Translations under genes and position numbers: made by a program
Shown here: one piece after another, positions 57,568-64,000 of the stretch
How positions within the stretch are numbered: the first letter of the stretch is position 1
Layout of the letters: the number at the start of each line of letters is the position of its first letter
Origin: Thermoplasmata archaeon
GTDB taxonomy: Archaea; Thermoplasmatota; Thermoplasmata; Lutacidiplasmatales; UBA184
Length of the DNA: 64,000 nucleotides
Assembly: GCA_022750195.1 (NCBI GenBank)
Contig: JAKIWE010000002.1
Span: 1 to 64,000 of the forward strand
Direction: 5' to 3'
Notes under the pieces: generated by a model
What the model saw: the letters and a program-made list of their open reading frames with translations, nothing else
Databases searched by the model: none
What the model was told of the DNA's origin: nothing

Positions 57568-59781
57568 TTACCGAACGACCTCGAGGGTCGCCGGCCGCCC
57601 GGGGACCAGGTCCGCGGAGTGCGCCCCGCTCACGAGCGCGAGCGGTCCGCTACCCGACCACTGGGCTGTGACCTCACCGGCTCGCCAGTCGAGGTCGAGG
57701 TGGCCCCCTCCTACACGGAGACGGTGGAGCGACGCCGAGCTCCAAGAGGACGGGAACCGCGGGGCCAGCTCCACCCGAGAGTTCGGGGCGTGGAGCGTCA
57801 GTCCCCAGAGGCGTTGGAACAAGGTCGTCAGGAACGGCGCGATGCTGAGCCCGAGGAGGAAACAGGAGTCGTACGGTTCCGCCCGATCCCCCCGATAGCA
57901 TTCGTGCCCATACCCTCCTTCCGCTTGGAAACGATCGGCGAGCGTGCGAAGGAACCGGAGGCCCAGCTCCCTCTCTCCGACGGCGAGCGCAGCGTCGGCC
58001 GCCCAGGCGGTGGCGATCGACCAGACCTGGCCGTCGTGGTAGGCGTGAGGACGGTACCCGTCGTCGGTCGAGGCGAGCGTGCGGACCCCCCAGTCCGTCG
58101 AGAGGTCGGAACGGGCGGCACGGAGCACGACCGAGTGGGCGAGCTCGGGGTCGAGGAGCCCGGCGCTCACCGCCTGCAGGGCGTTGGGGCGCACATGGCG
58201 GACCGGCGAGCCGTCGTGCTGGAGCGAGTCGTAGAGGTACCCCTCCTCCGGCCAACGGTACCGCTGCCCCACCGTACGGGCGGTCGCTTGGGCGGCCGCG
58301 TCCCATCGTTTCGCCTCCGAGGGTCGGCCGACGGAGCGAGCCGCCTCGCCCAGCGCCCGAAGCGCGAGGACCCAAAGAACCTGGATATCGATCGCATGAT
58401 CACGGCGGTCGGCCGAGTCCCAGATCGTCGTGTCGTACGCCTCGAAGCCGTAGTGCACCTTTCCGATCGCCGCCGCCGCCTGCCGCATCGACTCGAGCTC
58501 GTTGCCGTTCGAGAGGAGCCCGGTGCCGGGGTGGACCTTCGCAGCGCCCCACGCTCCGATCCGCTCGAGCGCGGGGAACAGGTCCTGGAGCACGCTCGCC
58601 GGGCGGCCGTGCGCGATCAACTGCAGGATGAGCGGCGGATAGTACAAGGTCGTGTCCGACGTCCCGTAGAGGAAGATCGGGCCGGGGGAGACCTGCATCG
58701 GGAGTTCCCCGAGCGTACCTCCCAGGATCGGGAGGCGGCTGCGCGCTTGGAACCGGACGACCGAGCGGATCGACCGCTCGGCCCACTCCGCGTCGCCGAG
58801 CCAGAGGAGGGCGGGCAGCATCCACCCCAGGTCCCGACCCCAGACCGTGGAGTACCACGGGTATCCCGCGAGCACGGCGGTCAGCTCGGGGGAGGGCGCC
58901 GTGTACAGCGACCGCATCGCGTCCCGCGCCGAGCGGTACGCCTCCTCGAGCCAGGGGGCGTCGGGAAACCGAAGGCGGGGCGTCCCCGAACGCCAACGGA
59001 CCCAGCTCTCGGCTCCTCGCTCGATACGGTCGGCCCGCTCGTCGAGCGCCCGGCTCCCGGCGTGGGGGGCGGCCTCGACGGTCCGCTTGAGCCCGCCCCA
59101 GAGCACCCACGCGATCTGGGCCGAGCCCCGCGGCGGCAGGACGACGCCGTAATGCGCGGTTAGGTCGGCGACCTCGCCGAAGAACTCTCCCCCGAGCCAG
59201 GGAGCGCCGCTGAGCTGGAGCGCTGTGGGGAGCGGGTCGTGGGCGAGGGCGAAGGCAGCCCCGTGGGAGCTCACGTGGATCGCCGAGGCGGCGGTCGAGA
59301 CCCGGTAGTCGTACGGCTTGATCCCCTCGATGAGCACCGGGGCGAGGTACGGCACGAGGTCCGTCTCGATGTGCACCGGACACTCCTCGTCCGCGACGGA
59401 CGACAGCTCGAGACGTCGGAGGACCCCCGGCGGGTCGTCGAACGGCGCCACGGTCTGAGTGACGGTGACCCCGGGGAGAGCGTGCGAGCTTTCCAGCGAC
59501 CAGGGCTGGAGCGCCAGCCGTTGGAGCGTGGGTCCGAGCTCGTACGACCCGCCGGGAAGGGTGAGCCGGACCCGCCAACCGCCGGTCAGACGGACCCCTT
59601 GGGCGTACACCCCGCCCCAGTCCATCGGGGCCCCGCGCGTGTCCTGGAGGAGCGCGAACTCACCGCAGCCGTTCAGGATCGCTGCCGAGGCGAGCGACGT
59701 GAGGAGCACCGGCTGCGTGGCGTCCGGTCGCAGGAGGACCCGACTGGGCGGGGGCCGGGCCGGCTCCACGGCGCTCGTCAC
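57568..59781 (-). CDS. Glycogen-debranching-like glycoside hydrolase
   Basis: A 737-residue two-domain enzyme. The N-terminal beta-sandwich (about 1-260) includes NGCGEFALLQDTRGAPMDWG. The C-terminal (alpha/alpha)6 barrel has AGYPWYSTVWGRDLGWMLPA (WGRD with the likely catalytic Asp at about 318), PGTGLLSNGNELESMRQ, IDIQVLWVLALRALGEAAR, YLYDSLQHDGSPVRHVRPNA, and DDGYRPHAYHDGQVWSIATA. These fit amylo-alpha-1,6-glucosidase/GDE-C relatives. GTG 59781 overlaps the upstream stop as GTGA. It may trim glycogen or an exotic oligosaccharide. No signal peptide, so it is cytoplasmic. Confidence 0.85.
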   Translation of the reverse strand: MTSAVEPARPPPSRVLLRPDATQPVLLTSLASAAILNGCGEFALLQDTRGAPMDWGGVYAQGVRLTGGWRVRLTLPGGSYELGPTLQRLALQPWSLESSHALPGVTVTQTVAPFDDPPGVLRRLELSSVADEECPVHIETDLVPYLAPVLIEGIKPYDYRVSTAASAIHVSSHGAAFALAHDPLPTALQLSGAPWLGGEFFGEVADLTAHYGVVLPPRGSAQIAWVLWGGLKRTVEAAPHAGSRALDERADRIERGAESWVRWRSGTPRLRFPDAPWLEEAYRSARDAMRSLYTAPSPELTAVLAGYPWYSTVWGRDLGWMLPALLWLGDAEWAERSIRSVVRFQARSRLPILGGTLGELPMQVSPGPIFLYGTSDTTLYYPPLILQLIAHGRPASVLQDLFPALERIGAWGAAKVHPGTGLLSNGNELESMRQAAAAIGKVHYGFEAYDTTIWDSADRRDHAIDIQVLWVLALRALGEAARSVGRPSEAKRWDAAAQATARTVGQRYRWPEEGYLYDSLQHDGSPVRHVRPNALQAVSAGLLDPELAHSVVLRAARSDLSTDWGVRTLASTDDGYRPHAYHDGQVWSIATAWAADAALAVGERELGLRFLRTLADRFQAEGGYGHECYRGDRAEPYDSCFLLGLSIAPFLTTLFQRLWGLTLHAPNSRVELAPRFPSSWSSASLHRLRVGGGHLDLDWRAGEVTAQWSGSGPLALVSGAHSADLVPGRPATLEVVR

Positions 59782-60263
59782 GGTCGTTCCGACGACGGAG
59801 CGAGCTCGTCATCGAACGAGAACCAGACGACGGGAGGTATCGCCACGCTCTGCAATTCCAGCCGGATCTCGTGAGCCCCGTCGCGGAGCGCCTCCGTCCC
59901 GGAGAGGAAGAAGTGGGTCCGTTGTCCGACCGGGATCACCAGCGGGGTCTCGACGCCCACTTCCGGGAACCCGATCGCTCGGGCCACGCCCGCCGGATGT
60001 ACCCACGCGCACGCGTCGGGATGACGCTGACCGTCGAGGAAGAGCCGGACGGCGGAGAACGCCCCCATCCTCAACGGCGGGTTGCGAAAGACGAAGCCGA
60101 CGCCGCCCGGGACGCGCCGAAACGACCCGGCCTCGTAGACGCTGTGCTGGAGCATCTCGCCGAAGGAGCCGAGGTCCTCCAGCGAACGGAGCCCGAACTC
60201 CCAACCGACGCTCAGTCCCTGGCGAACGAGGGAGAGGTCGATGCGGAGGTGGCTCATCCCCAT
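59778..60263 (-). CDS. Small beta-sandwich protein, possibly DUF6379 (C-glycoside deglycosidase beta-like)
   Basis: A 161-residue protein. SFRRVPGGVGFVFRNPPLRM, GAFSAVRLFLDGQRHPDAC and LRDGAHEIRLELQSVAIPPV resemble the small beta subunits of C-glycoside deglycosidases in order and spacing; this is a memory-based, tentative match. It is coupled to the glycosidase by GTGA, which agrees with a role in sugar-conjugate breakdown. ATG 60263 lies about 27 nt from a minus-strand CCATAAGG box (60294-60287). The alpha-subunit type TIM-barrel partner is absent. Confidence 0.55.
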   Translation of the reverse strand: MGMSHLRIDLSLVRQGLSVGWEFGLRSLEDLGSFGEMLQHSVYEAGSFRRVPGGVGFVFRNPPLRMGAFSAVRLFLDGQRHPDACAWVHPAGVARAIGFPEVGVETPLVIPVGQRTHFFLSGTEALRDGAHEIRLELQSVAIPPVVWFSFDDELAPSSERP

Positions 60264-60286
60264 CGTCGGCCCTGAGTCGAGGAGGG

Positions 60287-60294
60287 CCTTATGG
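60287..60294 (-). promoter_or_regulatory. TATA-like box of the glycosidase operon
   Basis: CCATAAGG on the minus strand, centred about 27 nt before ATG 60263. Confidence 0.5.
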
Positions 60295-60383
60295 TCGGCG
60301 GCGCGACCGTGGAGGCGAGAGGGCGACCAAAGCTTTCCATACCCGGGGCGCGGTCCGTTTCCGACCCGGAGCGGAACAGCGAG

Positions 60384-61583
60384 ATGCGGGCGGTGGTCCT
60401 GGGCGGCGGTGGCCTGACCGGTCGGGTCACCGTACGGGACCTGGCCGAGGGGGGGCAGTTCGGGGAGATCGTCGTCGCCGACCTCGACGCCACGCTCGCC
60501 CGCGCGGCCGCCTCGGCGACCGGACGAGCGAGTGTCCGGTCGCAGTCGGTCGATGTTCGGGACCGAACCGCCCTGGCGACGTTGCTCGCCGGTGCCGATG
60601 TGTGCGTGAATGCCGTCCAGTACACGTTCAATCTCGAGGTGATGGAGGCGTGCCTCGCCGCCCGCGTCCCCTACCTCGACTTTGGCGGACTCTTCCACAT
60701 GACCCGTCGCCAGCTCGCCCTGGACGGCCGGTTCCGGGAGGCCGGGCTCCTCGCCATTCCGGGCCTCGGGCAGGTCCCGGGCGCGTCGAACGTACTCGCC
60801 CTCGCGGCGACCGCCGACATGCCGCGCGTCGACTCCATCGTGATCCGAGACGGTTGGTGCGACCTCACCCGGGGCGGGCCCGAGGTGACGTTCACCTGGT
60901 CCCCCTCCACCTTCCTCGACGAGATGAACCTGCCGGCGATGGTCTGGGAGGAGGGGGGGTACCGCGAGTACCCGCCGATGAGCGGAGCGGAACGTTACGA
61001 GTTCGCACCCCCGGTCGGTCTAACTACAGTTTACCGGACGCTGCATTCGGAGCCGGCCACCTTGCCCGAGAGCCTCCGAGCGAAGGGGCTCCGCCACTGC
61101 GAGTGGAAGGAAGGGGGACCCGGGATCGACGTGCTCCGGATCCTGGCCCGGATCGGGCTCGGCTCGGACAAGCCGGTGGAGGTCCGGGGCACGTCGGTGG
61201 TGCCTCGGGAGTTCCTGCTGGCGCTGTTGAAGCGCGAGAAGCTCCTCGGCTACCCCCCGGACGTCGAGGTCGACGATTGGGAGGTGCTCGACATGGAGAT
61301 CCAAGGGGAAGGCCCAGAGGGCGCGACCACCCGGCACGCCCTTGGGCGGTTCCCGCCAAAGCCCGCGTGGGGCGCCTCCGCGACCGAGTACGCTGTCGGC
61401 GTCTGCGGAGCGATCGGGGCGGAGCTCATGGTGCGCGGGGCGATGAACGGGCACGGCGTGCGTCCGCCGGAGCTCTGCGTCCCTCCTGGCCCCTTCCGAG
61501 AGGCGCTCGGACGGCGAGGGATCGTGACCGCCATCAGCCCACCGGAATCCCCCCTGCCCCCGTTCGGGCCGGCTCGAAACTGA
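60384..61583 (+). CDS. Saccharopine-dehydrogenase-family NAD(P)-dependent oxidoreductase
   Basis: A 399-residue protein. MRAVVLGGGGLTGRVTVRDL is the Rossmann loop, IVVADLDATLARAAASATG the second strand with Asp, ADVCVNAVQYTFNLEVMEAC and AARVPYLDFGGLFHMTRRQL typical of the saccharopine dehydrogenase / Lys9 family, and IPGLGQVPGASNVLALAATA follows. The C-terminal domain includes the conserved GYPPDVEVDDWEVLDMEIQG region. Substrate cannot be read; lysine catabolism genes are not adjacent, but an aminotransferase follows. ATG 60384 is used. Confidence 0.85.
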   Translation: MRAVVLGGGGLTGRVTVRDLAEGGQFGEIVVADLDATLARAAASATGRASVRSQSVDVRDRTALATLLAGADVCVNAVQYTFNLEVMEACLAARVPYLDFGGLFHMTRRQLALDGRFREAGLLAIPGLGQVPGASNVLALAATADMPRVDSIVIRDGWCDLTRGGPEVTFTWSPSTFLDEMNLPAMVWEEGGYREYPPMSGAERYEFAPPVGLTTVYRTLHSEPATLPESLRAKGLRHCEWKEGGPGIDVLRILARIGLGSDKPVEVRGTSVVPREFLLALLKREKLLGYPPDVEVDDWEVLDMEIQGEGPEGATTRHALGRFPPKPAWGASATEYAVGVCGAIGAELMVRGAMNGHGVRPPELCVPPGPFREALGRRGIVTAISPPESPLPPFGPARN

Positions 61584-61691
61584 AGCGGAACGGTAGATTT
61601 TTGTGGGTTTAACCTACTTTGGTGACCGATATACTACCTCTAACTCAGCGGCAAGGCCCTCAGACTTACGATAGCGAAGAATTGGTTTGCG

Positions 61692-61708
61692 TTATATGAA
61701 AGATATAA
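61692..61708. promoter_or_regulatory. Perfect inverted repeat, possible operator
   Basis: TTATAT at 61692-61697 and ATATAA at 61703-61708 are perfect inverted halves around GAAAG. It ends 21 bp before the TATA box of the aminotransferase, where an archaeal activator or repressor could bind. Confidence 0.4.
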
Positions 61709-61729
61709 TCATCTCACGTCCCGCGCCAA

Positions 61730-61738
61730 TTATATATA
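61730..61738 (+). promoter_or_regulatory. Strong TATA box of the class III aminotransferase
   Basis: TTATATATA, the best TATA box in the window, centred about 30 nt before TTG 61764 and 45 nt before ATG 61779. Confidence 0.75.
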
Positions 61739-61778
61739 GGGTCCCCCGGCTGGCCAAACCCACTTGGATGTGTTCTTT

Positions 61779-63380
61779 ATGGCGGAATCGGACCCCGCCC
61801 CCATCGTTGCCGCGGTAGCGCGCCCGGGTGCATCGACCGACCCGATTCTGGCCCTCGAACCGACCCCCGAGCCGCTCGCCCCGCGGCGGGCGGAGGGGGG
61901 CGTCGTGAAGAAAGGAGAGGCCGCGATGCCGGTCCCGGCGGAGGTGCCCGTGGGGCCCATCGGTGCCGCGCCGACACCCGAAAAGTCGCCTCCGGCCGCC
62001 GACTCGGAGAGCACCCCGCTCCCGGTCCCTATCGCGCGCCTCGTCCCGCGCCTGAGGAAGAGCGCCCGCCTCTTCGAGGAAGGGAAGAAGCTGATCCCCA
62101 ACTCGTCGAGCTCGCTGATCCGGGTCGCGTCGTACGACCCTTGCCCCCCGTTCATCGAGAGGGGGAAGGGCGCCCGGATCTGGGACGTCGACGAGAACGA
62201 GTACCTCGATTTCAACCTGGCCTACGGTTGTCTCATCAACGGGCACGCCCACCCGGAGATCGTCAAAGCCGTCCAGGCCCAGGCCGAGCTGGGCCTCCAC
62301 TTCGCCGCCCCCACGCAGCTCGAGATCGACGTCGCGAAGGCGTTCCGCAAGCTCGTCCCCAACGCCGAGCGCGTCGCGTTCTGCTCCAACGGCTCCGACG
62401 CGACGATGAACGCGATCCGGATCGCTCGGGCGGTCACGGGGAAGGACGGGATCCTGAAGTTCGAGGGCCACTACCACGGCCAGCACGACTACGCGCTGAT
62501 CAGCGCGGAGGCGCCGCCGATCGTCGCGGGGCTCGACGAGTACCCCCGCCCGCTGCCGAACTCCGCCGGCATCCCGCCCGGGGTCACGGACTACGTGATG
62601 GTCGCCGCGTACAACTCCGTCACCTCGCTCGAGCGGATGGTGCGGCGGTACCGCGACCGGCTCGCCGCGGTGATCCTCGAGCCGATCATGGCGAACGCCG
62701 GGATCATCCCGCCCGCGCCGGACTATCTCAAGCGCCTGCGCGAGATCACGACGGAGAACGACCTGCTGCTGATCTTCGACGAGGTGTTCACGGGCTTCCG
62801 CGTGGCGCCGGGCGGCGCCCAGCAGATGTACAAGGTCGAACCGGACATCTCCTGCTGGGCGAAGGCGCTCGGCGGCGGCGTCACGATCTCCGCGGTCTCC
62901 GGCAAGGCGGAGTACATGGACCTCATCGCCCCGGGGCGGATCTCCTTCGGCGGCACCTATTTCGCCAACAGCCTGAGCCTCGCCGGGGCACTGGCCAACC
63001 TGAAGGTCCTGGCTCGAGGGGGCGACGACCTCTACGACCGATTCGGTCGGCTCACCGACAAGATGGAACGCGGGATCGAGGCAGCGGCCCGCGACACCAA
63101 GGTGAACGTCCTGGCCCAGTCGGTCAACGGGATGCTCCAGTTCTTCTTCACCCGCCGCAAGAAGATCACGAACTACCGCGAGTCGTTGCAGATCGACTGG
63201 AACCTGTTCCTGCGGCATCACCAGCTGCTGCTCGCGCGGGGGATCTACATCCACCCGGACAACTACGAGCGGCTGACGTTCTCGTCGGCGCACACCGACA
63301 AGGACGTGGAACAGTTCCTCGGTGCGATCAACGAGACGTTCGCTGAGCTGCGTACGTTGCCGCGCGACTATCTTCCCTGA
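61779..63380 (+). CDS. Class III aminotransferase (glutamate-1-semialdehyde aminomutase-like) with N-terminal extension
   Basis: A 533-residue PLP enzyme. The catalytic domain starts near residue 90 (KSARLFEEGKKLIPNSSSSL) and has VDENEYLDFNLAYGCLINGH, FCSNGSDATMNAIRIARAVT, EGHYHGQHDY, VILEPIMANAGIIPP, LLIFDEVFTGFRVAPGG (Asp of the PLP site) and SCWAKALGGGVTISAV with the PLP lysine. This is close to HemL/GSA aminomutase but also to other class III enzymes; no haem-synthesis genes are near. Residues 1-88 are Pro/Ala/Glu-rich and not part of the fold. ATG 61779 is used; TTG 61764 would be leaderless. The gene ends 13 bp inside the convergent CoxG gene. Confidence 0.88.
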   Translation: MAESDPAPIVAAVARPGASTDPILALEPTPEPLAPRRAEGGVVKKGEAAMPVPAEVPVGPIGAAPTPEKSPPAADSESTPLPVPIARLVPRLRKSARLFEEGKKLIPNSSSSLIRVASYDPCPPFIERGKGARIWDVDENEYLDFNLAYGCLINGHAHPEIVKAVQAQAELGLHFAAPTQLEIDVAKAFRKLVPNAERVAFCSNGSDATMNAIRIARAVTGKDGILKFEGHYHGQHDYALISAEAPPIVAGLDEYPRPLPNSAGIPPGVTDYVMVAAYNSVTSLERMVRRYRDRLAAVILEPIMANAGIIPPAPDYLKRLREITTENDLLLIFDEVFTGFRVAPGGAQQMYKVEPDISCWAKALGGGVTISAVSGKAEYMDLIAPGRISFGGTYFANSLSLAGALANLKVLARGGDDLYDRFGRLTDKMERGIEAAARDTKVNVLAQSVNGMLQFFFTRRKKITNYRESLQIDWNLFLRHHQLLLARGIYIHPDNYERLTFSSAHTDKDVEQFLGAINETFAELRTLPRDYLP

Positions 63381-63850
63381 ACCCCGGTCGAAGGAGCTGC
63401 GCCTGCGGCGCCGGCCGCCGAACGCGCGAGCAGCTGGCGCCGGATCGCCGCTGCGAAGCTCTGGACGTCCTGGGGAAGCTGGCGCTCGACGAGGTTGTCG
63501 ATGATCGCTCGCAGCGCGCCCTGGCCGCGCATTTCGAGGAGCACCTTCAGCTCGGTCTCCTCCGGGGCCCGGGGCACCAACTCGACGGAGCCCTCCACGG
63601 TGGCTTCGGGGGCCACCGCGCGGAACCGGACGGTGCGTTCGTCCCCCGGAAGCACTTCGCCGCGGAACACCGAGGTCCGGCTCACGAAGCCGATCTTCGT
63701 GGTGACCGTCCAGTTGGCCACCGTCTCGGAGACCTTCTGCACTCCCTGAACGTGCGGGATCGCCCCGGCGAGGAAATCGAGGTCGCGGAGGAGCCCGGCG
63801 AGCTCGTGCGCGGATCCGGGGCAGACGATGGTCGCGTGAGCGGACGGCAT
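63368..63850 (-). CDS. CoxG-like SRPBCC family protein
   Basis: A 160-residue single-domain START-like protein. The CoxG-like pattern is visible: LRDLDFLAGAIPHVQGVQKV, WTVTTKIGFVSRTSVFRGEV, TVRFRAVAPEATVEGSVELV, then a C-terminal long helix NLVERQLPQDVQSFAAAIRR. CoxG-type proteins bind hydrophobic ligands or help cofactor handling; the role here is unknown. ATG 63850. Convergent with the aminotransferase. Confidence 0.8.
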   Translation of the reverse strand: MPSAHATIVCPGSAHELAGLLRDLDFLAGAIPHVQGVQKVSETVANWTVTTKIGFVSRTSVFRGEVLPGDERTVRFRAVAPEATVEGSVELVPRAPEETELKVLLEMRGQGALRAIIDNLVERQLPQDVQSFAAAIRRQLLARSAAGAAGAAPSTGVQGR

Positions 63851-64000
63851 CGCATTCGCCTCCAGCGGATCGTTCCCGACCCGTGGGGCGTCTTGACCTT
63901 CGCCCCCCGACGGGAGAGGGAGGACGACGCGTCCGTCGTGGGTGCGGCGAACGGCCTAAGGCGGCCGGGGCCTGGGGTCCGCGAGGGTCGTCAGCGTGAG
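63851..64000. other. Window end, no gene called
   Basis: The last 150 bp hold the presumed promoter region of the CoxG-like gene (CCTTAGGCC on the minus strand near 63953-63961 is rather far away) and no complete reading frame with a recognisable family. Confidence 0.4.

Larger units (their letters stand above)
61584..61778. other. AT-rich intergenic promoter region
   Basis: About 195 bp, by eye the most AT-rich stretch outside the island. It contains a T-rich run (GATTTTTGTGGGTTT) right after the saccharopine dehydrogenase-like stop that could end transcription, an AT-rich inverted repeat and a strong TATA box for the aminotransferase. Confidence 0.6.

Overview
The window looks like a GC-rich archaeal chromosome, most likely from the Thermoplasmatota (a guess from gene content, no marker tree was possible). 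Archaeal signatures are an RNA polymerase Rpo6/RpoK subunit, ribosomal protein L40e, archease, translin, a Pcc1-like KEOPS subunit, a 2,3-reducing geranylgeranyl reductase, archaeal-type UMP kinase, a tRNA-Tyr with an intron after position 37, and tRNA genes without encoded CCA. A 5S rRNA gene stands alone with its own promoter, as in Thermoplasmata where rRNA genes are unlinked. Many start codons (ATG, GTG, even TTG) lie about 26-30 nt downstream of the centre of a TATA-like box, so leaderless transcripts appear to be common; I used this spacing to choose many starts.

Layout. 1-11.5 kb: housekeeping genes: tRNA-Gly(CCC), tRNA-Tyr, pyrH-adk, rpiA, a crotonase with a lone PaaA-like diiron oxygenase, a mevalonate-pathway decarboxylase, a thioesterase, 5S rRNA, endonuclease IV, the C-terminal half of a split transketolase next to transaldolase, DUF357-translin-MTA phosphorylase, and rpoK. 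11.5-21.4 kb: an accessory island with visibly lower GC and scattered small genes. It holds an IS110-family transposase gene interrupted by an in-frame TAG, an ABC exporter whose permease is interrupted by an in-frame TAA, secreted proteins, a GIY-YIG-like protein, a ribbon-helix-helix protein and three copies of a dispersed hairpin-forming repeat (near 11.6, 20.4 and 21.3 kb) at its two edges.

21.5-33 kb: a RCK-gated K+ channel with an NhaD/ArsB-type transporter, an alpha/beta hydrolase, a secreted beta-propeller, tRNA-Gly(GCC), tRNA m1A58 methyltransferase, membrane proteins, a GNAT protein, and a translationally coupled DUF4129 / small membrane protein / DUF58 / membrane protein set followed by MoxR. 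34-37 kb: two tandem RnfD/NqrB-like membrane proteins that share a C-terminal outside domain bounded by two cysteines; no other Rnf subunit is nearby. This is the best candidate here for an undescribed system. 37-46 kb: serine synthesis pair (SerA-like dehydrogenase and class V aminotransferase), archease, a dolichyl-phosphate-sugar synthase-like enzyme, L40e, AMMECR1, IleRS and a bactofilin-like protein.

46-64 kb: CPBP protease, a fused EtfB-EtfA, Pcc1-like protein, DUF1028, a ferredoxin-geranylgeranyl reductase operon that continues into two unrecognised helical proteins, an ICMT-like methyltransferase, thioredoxin reductase, an ABC-2 exporter coupled to a flavin reductase, a glycogen-debranching-like glycosidase coupled to a small beta-sandwich-like protein, a saccharopine-dehydrogenase-like oxidoreductase, a class III aminotransferase with a long N-terminal extension behind an AT-rich promoter region, and a CoxG/SRPBCC protein. 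No CRISPR array, 16S/23S rRNA gene or replication origin was seen.
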